A stretch of 64,000 bases of DNA from an uncultured Oscillospiraceae bacterium (lineage in GTDB: Bacteria; Bacillota; Clostridia; Oscillospirales; Ruminococcaceae): positions 62,001-126,000 of the forward strand of contig CAJUPO010000004.1 of the NCBI GenBank assembly GCA_910588145.1. The letters run 5' to 3'. The translations under genes were made by a program, and so were the position numbers. Positions 24,317-31,048 of this stretch are shown here, piece after piece. Under the pieces are notes generated by a model, which did not search any database, was not told the origin of the DNA, and saw only the letters and a program-made list of their open reading frames with translations. The stretch's first letter is position 1, and each line of letters opens with the position of its first letter.

Positions 24317-25043
24317 ATTCATTCATTTCCCAGTTATGATATACATTCTGTACGTCATCGTTATCTTCAAGATGTTCTAAAAGAAGATTCATTTTCTTTA
24401 TATGCTCTTCATCAGTTAGAGTAGTATAATTTGATGGTATTTGATCAATTTCAGCAGAAAGAACATTATAACCTTTTGAAGTCAATCCTTCCCTTAGGTT
24501 TCCGAGTTCAGACGGTTCACATGAAATTTCTACTGCTTCCTCTTCAACAGACAGATCATCTGCGCCAAACTCAAATGCATCTTCCATTATAACATCTTCA
24601 TCAATATTATTGTTTTCTACAATTACAATACCTTTTTTAGAAAACATAAAGGAAACACATCCGCTTGTACCAAGGTTTCCTCCAAATTTGTCAAAATAAT
24701 GACGTACATCTCCGGCTGTTCTATTTTTGTTATCAGTAAGGCATTCTACAATTACTGCTACACCATTAGGACCATATCCTTCATATACCATGTTTTCGTA
24801 ATTGTTCTTATCACCGCCGCCGGCTGCTTTTTTTATAACTCTCTCAATATTATCATTTGGAACATTATTAGATTTTGCCTTAGCAATAAGATCACGAAGC
24901 TTGGCATTATTGTTCGGATCCGGACCGCTTTCTTTAACGCAAACAGTAATTTCACGTCCGATTTTAGTAAAAATCTTCCCCTTAGCAGCATCCGTGGCTT
25001 CTTTTTTTCTTTTAATATTATTCCATTTTGAATGTCCTGACAT
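24315..25043 (-). CDS. yebC: YebC/PmpR-family translational or transcriptional regulator
   Basis: A 242-residue YebC family protein (mitochondrial homologue TACO1). Recognised by MSGHSKWNNIKRKKEATDAAKGKIFTK, KARSNNVPNDNIER-like KAKSNNVPNDNIERVIKKA, YEGYGPNGVAVIVE and DNKNRTAGDVRHYFDKFGG. Family members act in translation of difficult peptide motifs or as DNA-binding regulators. It is the last gene of the rplU operon, 25 bases after mrnC, with a binding site GGGAG before the ATG at 25043. The convergent hairpin 24272-24308 lies just past its stop. Confidence 0.95.
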   Translation of the reverse strand: MSGHSKWNNIKRKKEATDAAKGKIFTKIGREITVCVKESGPDPNNNAKLRDLIAKAKSNNVPNDNIERVIKKAAGGGDKNNYENMVYEGYGPNGVAVIVECLTDNKNRTAGDVRHYFDKFGGNLGTSGCVSFMFSKKGIVIVENNNIDEDVIMEDAFEFGADDLSVEEEAVEISCEPSELGNLREGLTSKGYNVLSAEIDQIPSNYTTLTDEEHIKKMNLLLEHLEDNDDVQNVYHNWEMNE

Positions 25044-25068
25044 ATAAATTCAACTCCCAATTAATCTA

Positions 25069-25473
25069 TTAAATAACAAGTTCTTCCATATCCCAGATGA
25101 TTTGAAACAACTCGTCTATACGTTCATTTTTATTTAGTAGATAAAGATAACCAAACAGACATTCCAATGCTGTTGCCCGTCTGTATTCTACTGCGTTAGA
25201 ATGCTTAGGAACAGTATTTCCAGTGGCATTTCTTCCTCTTTTAAGCACTGCTTCTTCCTTTTCACTGAGTAAAGGTAAAATAACATCGACAGCAGATGAT
25301 TGATACGCTGCACAGACTTTTCTTATTTTAATATTATGAAGCTTAGCAGTCGGCAGATTAGCTGCCATAAGAATTTTTCTTCTTACTAATACCTCATAAA
25401 CACTGTCGCCGAGAAACGCAAGGGTAAGCGGACTGTATTGATTAACTTCTCTTTCAGACAAATTATTTTCCAT
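25069..25473 (-). CDS. mrnC: Mini-ribonuclease III
   Basis: Mini-III matures 23S rRNA ends in Firmicutes. It is an RNase III catalytic domain without the dsRNA-binding domain, which fits the 134-residue length. Motifs are YSPLTLAFLGDSVYEVLVRR (acidic catalytic block) and LKRGRNATGNTVPKHSNAVEYRRATALECLFGYLYL (second acidic block). It lies six bases after obgE and 25 bases before yebC, in an operon of ribosome-related genes. Confidence 0.95.
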   Translation of the reverse strand: MENNLSEREVNQYSPLTLAFLGDSVYEVLVRRKILMAANLPTAKLHNIKIRKVCAAYQSSAVDVILPLLSEKEEAVLKRGRNATGNTVPKHSNAVEYRRATALECLFGYLYLLNKNERIDELFQIIWDMEELVI

Positions 25474-25479
25474 TTTAAT

Positions 25480-26757
25480 TTACCTTAAATAATCAAATTC
25501 AAAACCAAGGATATTTACGGTATCGCCTTCATCAATTCCCATTTCTTCAAGCTTGTCTATAATACCGCTTCTTCTGAGTACTTGCTGAAAATATTGCAGT
25601 GAAGAGTAATCATCCATACTAACAGTACGCATTATTGGCTCTAACCATTTAGCGTCAACAAAATAAACTCCGTCTTCAACGGCTACTTCAAATTTAGAAT
25701 CTGAAAGTGCTTTATCCTCAAGTTCTTCTATTGTAATTGGTTCTGCCTCATACTTTTTAACTGGCGGAAGCTTATCAAGTTCTTCTGCAATTTTACCAAC
25801 AAGCTCTTTTGTCCCCTCAGTTGTGGCAGCAGAAATACAGAAAAATGAATATCCCTGATTCTCTATATAGCATTTCAGATTATTAATTTGCTCCTCAGTT
25901 GCCATATCGCATTTATTGGCTGCTACTATCTGAGGACATTTTGCAAGCTCGTCACTAAAATTCAAAAGCTCTTTATTTATTTTTTCAAAGTCTTCTATTG
26001 GGTCACGTCCCTCAATACCGGAAACGTCAAGGACATGAACAATCAGACGGCATCTTTCCACATGACGAAGAAACTCATGACCTAAACCTATACCGTCGCT
26101 TGCACCTTCAATTAATCCGGGTATATCCGCCATAACAAAAGACTTTTCTTCTCCGGTTTTTACAACTCCAAGAACAGGAGTAAGAGTTGTAAAATGATAA
26201 TTTGCAATTTTAGGCTTAGCTGCACTAACGACAGAAATAAGAGTAGATTTTCCTACATTTGGAAATCCCACCAAACCAACGTCAGCAATTAGCTTAAGTT
26301 CAAGGGTAACGTCAAACTCTTCACCAGAAAAACCAGGTTTCGCAAATCTGGGTATCTGTCTTGTAGACGTGGCAAAATTACTATTGCCTTTTCCGCCTCT
26401 TCCGCCTTTTGCAAGGATCTCAGGTTCATCTCCAGAAATATCAGCCATAATACGTCCAGTTTCGGCATTTTTTACAACTGTGCCTCTTGGAACACGTATT
26501 ATTAAATCCGGAGCATTTTTACCTGTACATCTTTGTGCTCCCCCATTCTGACCATTTTCAGCTACATATTTTCTTTTATATCTGAAATCAATAAGAGATG
26601 AGAAATTATCATCTGCAACAAAAACTACATCGCCGCCCTTGCCGCCGTTTCCGCCGTCTGGTCCGCCTGAAGCAACATATTTTTCTCTATGAAATGAAAC
26701 AGCGCCGTCTCCGCCGTTACCAGCCTTGATTTTTATTCTTGCCTTGTCTACAAACAT
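25480..26757 (-). CDS. obgE: Obg-family GTPase
   Basis: Essential GTPase for 50S subunit assembly and stress control. The 425-residue product has the glycine-rich Obg fold (KAGNGGDGAVSFHREKYV, GGPDGGNGGKGGDVVFVAD), the G domain (GLVGFPNVGKSTLIS, DIPGLIEGAS, NKCDM, SAAT at about 160-335) and a C-terminal OCT domain (about 350-425), typical of Gram-positive Obg. The ATG at 26757 is preceded by CGAGG. It lies after rpmA, the conserved rplU-rpmA-obg order, with a hairpin between. Confidence 0.97.
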   Translation of the reverse strand: MFVDKARIKIKAGNGGDGAVSFHREKYVASGGPDGGNGGKGGDVVFVADDNFSSLIDFRYKRKYVAENGQNGGAQRCTGKNAPDLIIRVPRGTVVKNAETGRIMADISGDEPEILAKGGRGGKGNSNFATSTRQIPRFAKPGFSGEEFDVTLELKLIADVGLVGFPNVGKSTLISVVSAAKPKIANYHFTTLTPVLGVVKTGEEKSFVMADIPGLIEGASDGIGLGHEFLRHVERCRLIVHVLDVSGIEGRDPIEDFEKINKELLNFSDELAKCPQIVAANKCDMATEEQINNLKCYIENQGYSFFCISAATTEGTKELVGKIAEELDKLPPVKKYEAEPITIEELEDKALSDSKFEVAVEDGVYFVDAKWLEPIMRTVSMDDYSSLQYFQQVLRRSGIIDKLEEMGIDEGDTVNILGFEFDYLR

Positions 26758-26803
26758 ATAAATACCTCGTAAATTAAACGTTTAACGTTATATTCCATAA
26801 AAC

Positions 26804-26831
26804 AAAATCCCAAGCGTAAGCCCGGGATTTT
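26804..26831 (-). terminator. Hairpin between rpmA and obgE
   Basis: AAATCCC/GGGATTT stem, with further pairing possible in the loop, and GTTTT following on the minus strand. Probably a partial terminator that lowers obgE expression relative to the ribosomal genes. Confidence 0.65.
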
Positions 26832-26852
26832 TATCGGTAATAAGTAATCCGA

Positions 26853-27134
26853 TTACTGTTCTGTGTAAACACAAACCTTTTTACGGTCACGTCCAACACG
26901 TTCAAACTTAACCTTACCGCTAACAAGAGCAAATAGAGTATCATCTGAACCAATGCCAACGCCTTCACCCGGATGAATGTGAGTACCTCTCTGACGTACG
27001 AGAATATTGCCAGCCTTTACAAACTGACCGTCAGCTCTCTTAACGCCAAGTCTTTTGGATTCGGAATCACGTCCGTTCTTTGTTGAACTAACACCCTTTT
27101 TATGAGCAAAAAACTGCATGCTGATTTTAATCAT
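26853..27134 (-). CDS. rpmA: 50S ribosomal protein L27 with cleavable N-terminus
   Basis: L27 reaches the peptidyl-transferase centre. The 93-residue product has the core AHKKGVSSTKNGRDSESKRLG, RQRGTHIHPGEGVGIG and ALVSGKVKFER. It begins with an extension, MIKISMQFFAHKKG. In Firmicutes such an extension is removed by Prp after the FF pair to expose Ala-His-Lys. GGAGG lies nine bases before the ATG at 27134, which retains the extension. The prp gene is immediately upstream. Confidence 0.97.
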   Translation of the reverse strand: MIKISMQFFAHKKGVSSTKNGRDSESKRLGVKRADGQFVKAGNILVRQRGTHIHPGEGVGIGSDDTLFALVSGKVKFERVGRDRKKVCVYTEQ

Positions 27135-27137
27135 AGT

Positions 27138-27452
27138 TTACACCTCCGTAAATTCAATATTAATAGTCCCATTAAATTCTTGTGACAATAACTCAAGCTG
27201 CATAAGCAAACTGTCATACAGCTTTTGAAGTATCTCATCACATACTGCGGTTTTAAGTAAAACTGTATTTTCACCTACTGATACTTCAGCTTTAAACTTA
27301 AAAATATCAGTTATAGTATTTGCAGACATCTGAACTGCGGATGAAACACTTGCACAAGCAATGTCGCTTCCGCTTTCAGCCAAGCCCGCATGTCCTTTTA
27401 CTTCAAATCCGCAGAAATTGCCGTTTTTTCTGAAAAATTCAGCATAGATCAT
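27138..27452 (-). CDS. prp: Ribosomal-processing cysteine protease Prp
   Basis: Prp cuts the N-terminal extension of L27. The 104-residue product has the family's catalytic His in VKGHAGLAESGSD and Cys in DIACASVSSAVQMSAN (about residues 20 and 32), and ends with a beta strand INIEFTEV. It lies between rplU and rpmA, two and three bases from each, the arrangement of Firmicutes with cleavable L27. Confidence 0.93.
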   Translation of the reverse strand: MIYAEFFRKNGNFCGFEVKGHAGLAESGSDIACASVSSAVQMSANTITDIFKFKAEVSVGENTVLLKTAVCDEILQKLYDSLLMQLELLSQEFNGTINIEFTEV

Positions 27453-27454
27453 AA

Positions 27455-27766
27455 TTAAGCCTTAATAGCTTCAATTTTAACCTGTGTATACGGCTGTCTG
27501 TGACCCTGCTTTTTCTTTTCGCCCTTCTTAGGCTTGTAAGTGAAAACTGTGATCTTCTTAGCCTTACCGTTCTTGAGAACCTTAGCTTCAACAGCAGCGT
27601 TTTCTACGTAAGGAGCACCAACAGTCAGACCATTATCTGAACCAACTGCAACAACCTTCTCAAAGCTAACTGTCTGATCAGCTTCAACGTTAAGCTTTTC
27701 AATAAAGAGGGTATCGCCTTCCTTTACCTGATACTGCTTTCCGCCTGTTTCAATAATTGCGTACAT
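27455..27766 (-). CDS. rplU: 50S ribosomal protein L21
   Basis: L21 binds 23S rRNA in the large subunit. The 103-residue product has the standard length and motifs MYAIIETGGKQYQVKEGDTL, VEKL-like IEKLNVEADQTVSFEKV, and the C-terminal KPKKGEKKKQGHRQPYTQVKI. It is the first gene of the six-gene rplU-prp-rpmA-obgE-mrnC-yebC run, behind an L21-type leader and a strong promoter. Confidence 0.97.
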   Translation of the reverse strand: MYAIIETGGKQYQVKEGDTLFIEKLNVEADQTVSFEKVVAVGSDNGLTVGAPYVENAAVEAKVLKNGKAKKITVFTYKPKKGEKKKQGHRQPYTQVKIEAIKA

Positions 27767-27850
27767 TTTCCGGCACCTGCCTTTTCATCAAAACTCGCTG
27801 TGATACGGCGCTGACAAACAGCTTTTAAACCGTACACATGCGGCCTTATT
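27767..27850 (-). promoter_or_regulatory. L21-type ribosomal leader
   Basis: The untranslated leader of rplU folds into a nested hairpin on the minus strand: UACGG (27830-27834) with CCGUA (27804-27808), enclosing GCUG/CAGC (27810-27822). GGCAGGUGCCGG follows just before the start. Position and shape agree with the L21 leader of Firmicutes, which is thought to be bound by L21 for autoregulation. I matched it by eye only. Confidence 0.65.
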
Positions 27851-27879
27851 ATTTTAACATAAATTAATTATTATGTCAA
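27851..27879 (-). promoter_or_regulatory. Promoter of the rplU operon
   Basis: Minus-strand TTGACA (27874-27879), 17 bases, TAAAAT (27851-27856). Confidence 0.85.
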
Positions 27880-27924
27880 GATTTTTTTGGTATTTTAAAG
27901 CTTTTTTAATAGATACAATAGATT

Positions 27925-27953
27925 TTGACAAATTATTTTCCATATGCTATAAT
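27925..27953 (+). promoter_or_regulatory. Promoter of the DUF1294 gene
   Basis: TTGACA (27925-27930), 17 bases, TATAAT (27948-27953) with TGC in front. The promoter covers the first potential start codon of the gene's open frame, which excludes that start. Confidence 0.85.
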
Positions 27954-27978
27954 CATAAAAAATGAAAGGATTAATTTT

Positions 27979-28266
27979 ATGATTTCTGATATTACTAAAA
28001 GCATTGCAATAATTTATTTGCTGATAATCAATTTAACCGCTTTTATTATGTATTTTTCCGATAAAACCAGGGCTATAAAACACCGCTGGCGCATACCGGA
28101 AGCTACTCTTTTATTCATAGCCGCATTGGGAGGAAGTTTAGGAGCCTTTGCTGCAATGAAAGTTTTTAGGCATAAAACCAAGCATCCTAAATTTTATATA
28201 ACAGTTCCCTTGCTGGTTATTTTCCATATCGCCGTCATTATTTATGTTTTTCTTAAACTGCGCTGA
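27979..28266 (+). CDS. DUF1294 membrane protein
   Basis: A 95-residue membrane protein with three hydrophobic helices (about 8-25, 45-65 and 75-93) and the DUF1294 signature region DKTRAIKHRWRIPEATLLFIAALGG, whose arginines and Pro-Glu lie between helices 1 and 2, then FRHKTKHPKF. Function unknown. AAAGGA lies eight bases before the ATG at 27979; an upstream in-frame start at 27925 is inside the promoter. The gene ends 14 bases inside the convergent fprA-like gene, with no terminator between them. Confidence 0.85.
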   Translation: MISDITKSIAIIYLLIINLTAFIMYFSDKTRAIKHRWRIPEATLLFIAALGGSLGAFAAMKVFRHKTKHPKFYITVPLLVIFHIAVIIYVFLKLR

Positions 28267-29419
28267 TTATAGCATCCGCAAAATCCTCTAATTGTTTTTC
28301 AGTATCCTTCTTTACTGCCGAACGGATAGTTACAGTTGATTCAAGCACATTGATGTTTTTCATGCTATCAAGATAACCTCTGATGGCCTTTCCGGCTGAC
28401 GGAGCCCAAGAACCGTTTTCCATAATGGCAGCGGTTCTATTCTGGTAGGCTTTTGCCCTAAGATGAACAAGAAAATCCTCCATAGGAAGAAATACTCCCC
28501 CGTCATAGCTTGCCGCTGCAAAAACAATACGGTCATACCGGAAAGCATCCTCTACTGCTTCAGCCATATCGTCCCTTGATAAATCAGCTACCGCTACTTT
28601 CTGCTCACCTTTTTTTCTTAGAATGTCAGCAAGCATATTTGCTGCTTTGGCTGTATTCCCATGAATTGAGGCAAATGCAATAAAAACACCCTTATCTTCC
28701 GGTTCGTATTTGCTCCAAGTATTATATTTATCTAAATAATAAGAAAGATTTTCCTTTAAAACTGGTCCATGCAGCGGACATATAGCCTGTAATTCAAAAC
28801 CGGAAAGCTTTTTAAGCAATGCCTGTACCGGAGCTCCGTATTTTCCGACAATATTAAAGTAATATCTGCGTGCTTCACAGGTCCAATCCTCATCTGCATC
28901 CAGAGCGCCGAATTTTCCGAAACCGTCAGCAGAAAAAAGAATTTTTTCAGTCTGCTCATATGTAACCATTACTTCCGGCCAATGAACCATAGGAGCCATT
29001 ATAAACTGAAGTGTGTGTGTTCCCAGTGAAAGCGTTTCGCCTTCTTTGACAGTAAGTGTTTCTGATTCAATAGTATCAAAGAAATTTGGAATCATAGCAA
29101 ATGTTTTAGCATTTCCTACAAGTACTGCCGACGGATACATTTCAGTAAATTTTTTTATTGTACCTGCATGATCAGGTTCCATATGAGAAATAACAAGATA
29201 ATCAGGAGTCCTGCCATCAAGTTCACGTCCAAGATTTTCTACCCATTCATCGGACGCTCTCTGGTCAACAGTATCCATAACAGCTATTTTTTCATCAAGA
29301 ATAATATATGAATTATATGAAATTCCCTTTGGCACAATATATTGACTTTCAAATAGATCAAGAGTCTTATCATTTACACCAATATATTTAACAGTCTCAG
29401 TAATTAAACAATCTTTCAT
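28253..29419 (-). CDS. FprA-type flavodiiron protein
   Basis: Flavodiiron proteins reduce O2 to water (or NO to N2O) in anaerobes. The 388-residue product has an N-terminal metallo-beta-lactamase-like domain with the diiron ligands in HMEPDHAG (about 79-86), MVHWPEVM, FSADGFGKFG and CPLHGP. A C-terminal flavodoxin domain follows (FIAFASIHGNTAKAANML, about 254-271). Electrons usually come from rubredoxin; a flavin reductase-rubredoxin gene lies directly upstream in the same orientation. The 3' end overlaps the convergent DUF1294 gene. Confidence 0.94.
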   Translation of the reverse strand: MKDCLITETVKYIGVNDKTLDLFESQYIVPKGISYNSYIILDEKIAVMDTVDQRASDEWVENLGRELDGRTPDYLVISHMEPDHAGTIKKFTEMYPSAVLVGNAKTFAMIPNFFDTIESETLTVKEGETLSLGTHTLQFIMAPMVHWPEVMVTYEQTEKILFSADGFGKFGALDADEDWTCEARRYYFNIVGKYGAPVQALLKKLSGFELQAICPLHGPVLKENLSYYLDKYNTWSKYEPEDKGVFIAFASIHGNTAKAANMLADILRKKGEQKVAVADLSRDDMAEAVEDAFRYDRIVFAAASYDGGVFLPMEDFLVHLRAKAYQNRTAAIMENGSWAPSAGKAIRGYLDSMKNINVLESTVTIRSAVKKDTEKQLEDFADAIISAV

Positions 29420-29472
29420 TTTAATTCTCCATTCATAAATTTTTATCCTAATACTTGCGCCTGATAAAAGAT

Positions 29473-30096
29473 TTATTCATTTTCTACAACCTTTTCAAAA
29501 TCTTCGACTCCATGTTTGCACCATGGGCAAATAAAATCTTTCGGCAATTCTTCCCCTTCATAAATATAACCGCACACTATGCATCTGTAATACGTTTTTG
29601 ATGTTGAAGTATTTTCCCATTTTTTCGGCTTAATATTCTTATGATAGTAATCATAAGTGAGTGATTTTTCATCTGAAGTAACTTTGCTGTTATTAATATT
29701 TGCAATAAACAAAGTATGTGATCCCAAATCAGTTTTATCTACAACTTCACAAGACAAGTATGAGTTAGCAAAATCTGTTAGATACATAATTCCGTTTTCA
29801 GACCTTTTACAGCCATCAAAGCCTTTAAACTTATCTGTTTCATTTCCGCTCTGAAACCCAAACCTTTCAATTAGCTCAAAAGGGCATTTTTCAGTAAGAA
29901 TGGAAGCATTGAATTTATTAGTATTAAAAATCATTTCATGCGTTTTTGTGCTTTTATTCACCGTTACGCTTACTTTATCAGGTGAATAAGTCACCTGCGC
30001 TAAGGTATTAATTATACTTCCGTTATCAAAACCATTTTCATTTGCAGTCAATAAATATAGACCGTAGCTAATATTGAATAATGCTGAATTTTCCAT
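29473..30096 (-). CDS. Flavin reductase-rubredoxin fusion (Hrb-like)
   Basis: A 207-residue fusion: an FMN-binding flavin reductase domain (about 1-150; ISYGLYLLTANENGFDNGSIINTL, SVTVNKSTKTHEMI) and a short C-terminal rubredoxin of the rubrerythrin type (YRCIVCGYIYEGEELPKDF then ICPWCKHG). This is the layout of high-molecular-weight rubredoxin, the NAD(P)H-dependent electron donor to flavodiiron protein in Moorella. ATG at 30096 is chosen because GAGGAGG lies seven bases upstream. It is first in a two-gene unit with the FprA-like gene, promoter at 30124-30152. Confidence 0.9.
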   Translation of the reverse strand: MENSALFNISYGLYLLTANENGFDNGSIINTLAQVTYSPDKVSVTVNKSTKTHEMIFNTNKFNASILTEKCPFELIERFGFQSGNETDKFKGFDGCKRSENGIMYLTDFANSYLSCEVVDKTDLGSHTLFIANINNSKVTSDEKSLTYDYYHKNIKPKKWENTSTSKTYYRCIVCGYIYEGEELPKDFICPWCKHGVEDFEKVVENE

Positions 30097-30123
30097 AAAA
30101 AACCTCCTCAAACAACTGTATAT

Positions 30124-30152
30124 ATTATATCACAGCATATTTTTAAAGTCAA
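30124..30152 (-). promoter_or_regulatory. Promoter of the flavin reductase-rubredoxin/FprA genes
   Basis: Minus-strand TTGACT (30147-30152), 17 bases, TATAAT (30124-30129) with TGA in front. Confidence 0.8.
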
Positions 30153-30158
30153 TTTTTC

Positions 30159-31031
30159 TTAACATTTTTTGACTTTTTCTTTTTGGTTATTATATATAAA
30201 CATTAGAACTGCTGAAGCTATAATTATAATATATCCCAAAATACTCCATTTATCCGGAGTCTGATAAAAAATAACAAATCCCAAAACCGCAGAAAAAATT
30301 ATCTGTGAATAATCATAAATTGATATTTCTTTAGCAGGCGCATGGCAGTATGCAGCGGTTATTGAAAACTGGCCTCCCGCAGCAGAAAGTCCTGCAAGCA
30401 TTAGGAAAGCAAATTGATTAAGGGTCATATTATGGTAATTCAAAATCAGATACGGAAGAGTAACTATACATGAAAATGCCGAGAAGAAAAAAACTATAAA
30501 AGGTCCTTTTTCTCCTTTGCTTCCAAGATACCGTACTGCTGTATAAGCTCCGCCGGCGCTGATTCCCCCTAAGAAACCTACAATTGCCGGAATCAATTCC
30601 ATATTTATAAAGCTTGGCTTTATTATAAATATACATCCAAAAAATGCAGCAGCAACAGCGCTTATTTGAAATAAGCTTATTTTTTCCTTTAAGAAAATCA
30701 ATGAAAAAAGTATTGCAAAAAAGGGAGACATTTTGTTTAACATTGAAGCGTCAGACAGAACCAGGTGATCTACCGCATAGAAATTACATAGTATTCCCAT
30801 GGTTCCAGCCGCAGAACGAATTAGAAAGTATTTTAAATTTCCTTTTTTCCATCCTGCGGGTATATGATTCTTTCTTAATATAAAAAATGCGAAAATCAAC
30901 GCTGTTAAATTTCTGAAAAAGCTTTTTTGAATAGTTGGTATATCACCCGAAAGCCTGACAAAAACGTTCATTAAAGCAAAACAGAACGCTGATAAAATCA
31001 TGTAAAGTATTCCGAAATATTTTTTGCTCAT
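30159..31031 (-). CDS. EamA/DMT-family transporter
   Basis: A 290-residue membrane protein of the drug/metabolite transporter superfamily with ten predicted helices in two EamA halves (for example FGILYMILSAFCFALMNVFV at the start and WSILGYIIIIASAVLMFIY at the end). Substrate unknown; members export metabolites or import small solutes. ATG at 31031 with AAGGGG seven bases upstream is preferred over 31055, which lies in the end of the upstream gene. Last gene of the moxR-like run. Confidence 0.9.
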   Translation of the reverse strand: MSKKYFGILYMILSAFCFALMNVFVRLSGDIPTIQKSFFRNLTALIFAFFILRKNHIPAGWKKGNLKYFLIRSAAGTMGILCNFYAVDHLVLSDASMLNKMSPFFAILFSLIFLKEKISLFQISAVAAAFFGCIFIIKPSFINMELIPAIVGFLGGISAGGAYTAVRYLGSKGEKGPFIVFFFSAFSCIVTLPYLILNYHNMTLNQFAFLMLAGLSAAGGQFSITAAYCHAPAKEISIYDYSQIIFSAVLGFVIFYQTPDKWSILGYIIIIASAVLMFIYNNQKEKVKKC

Positions 31032-31048
31032 AGAAATCCCCTTTTTTA

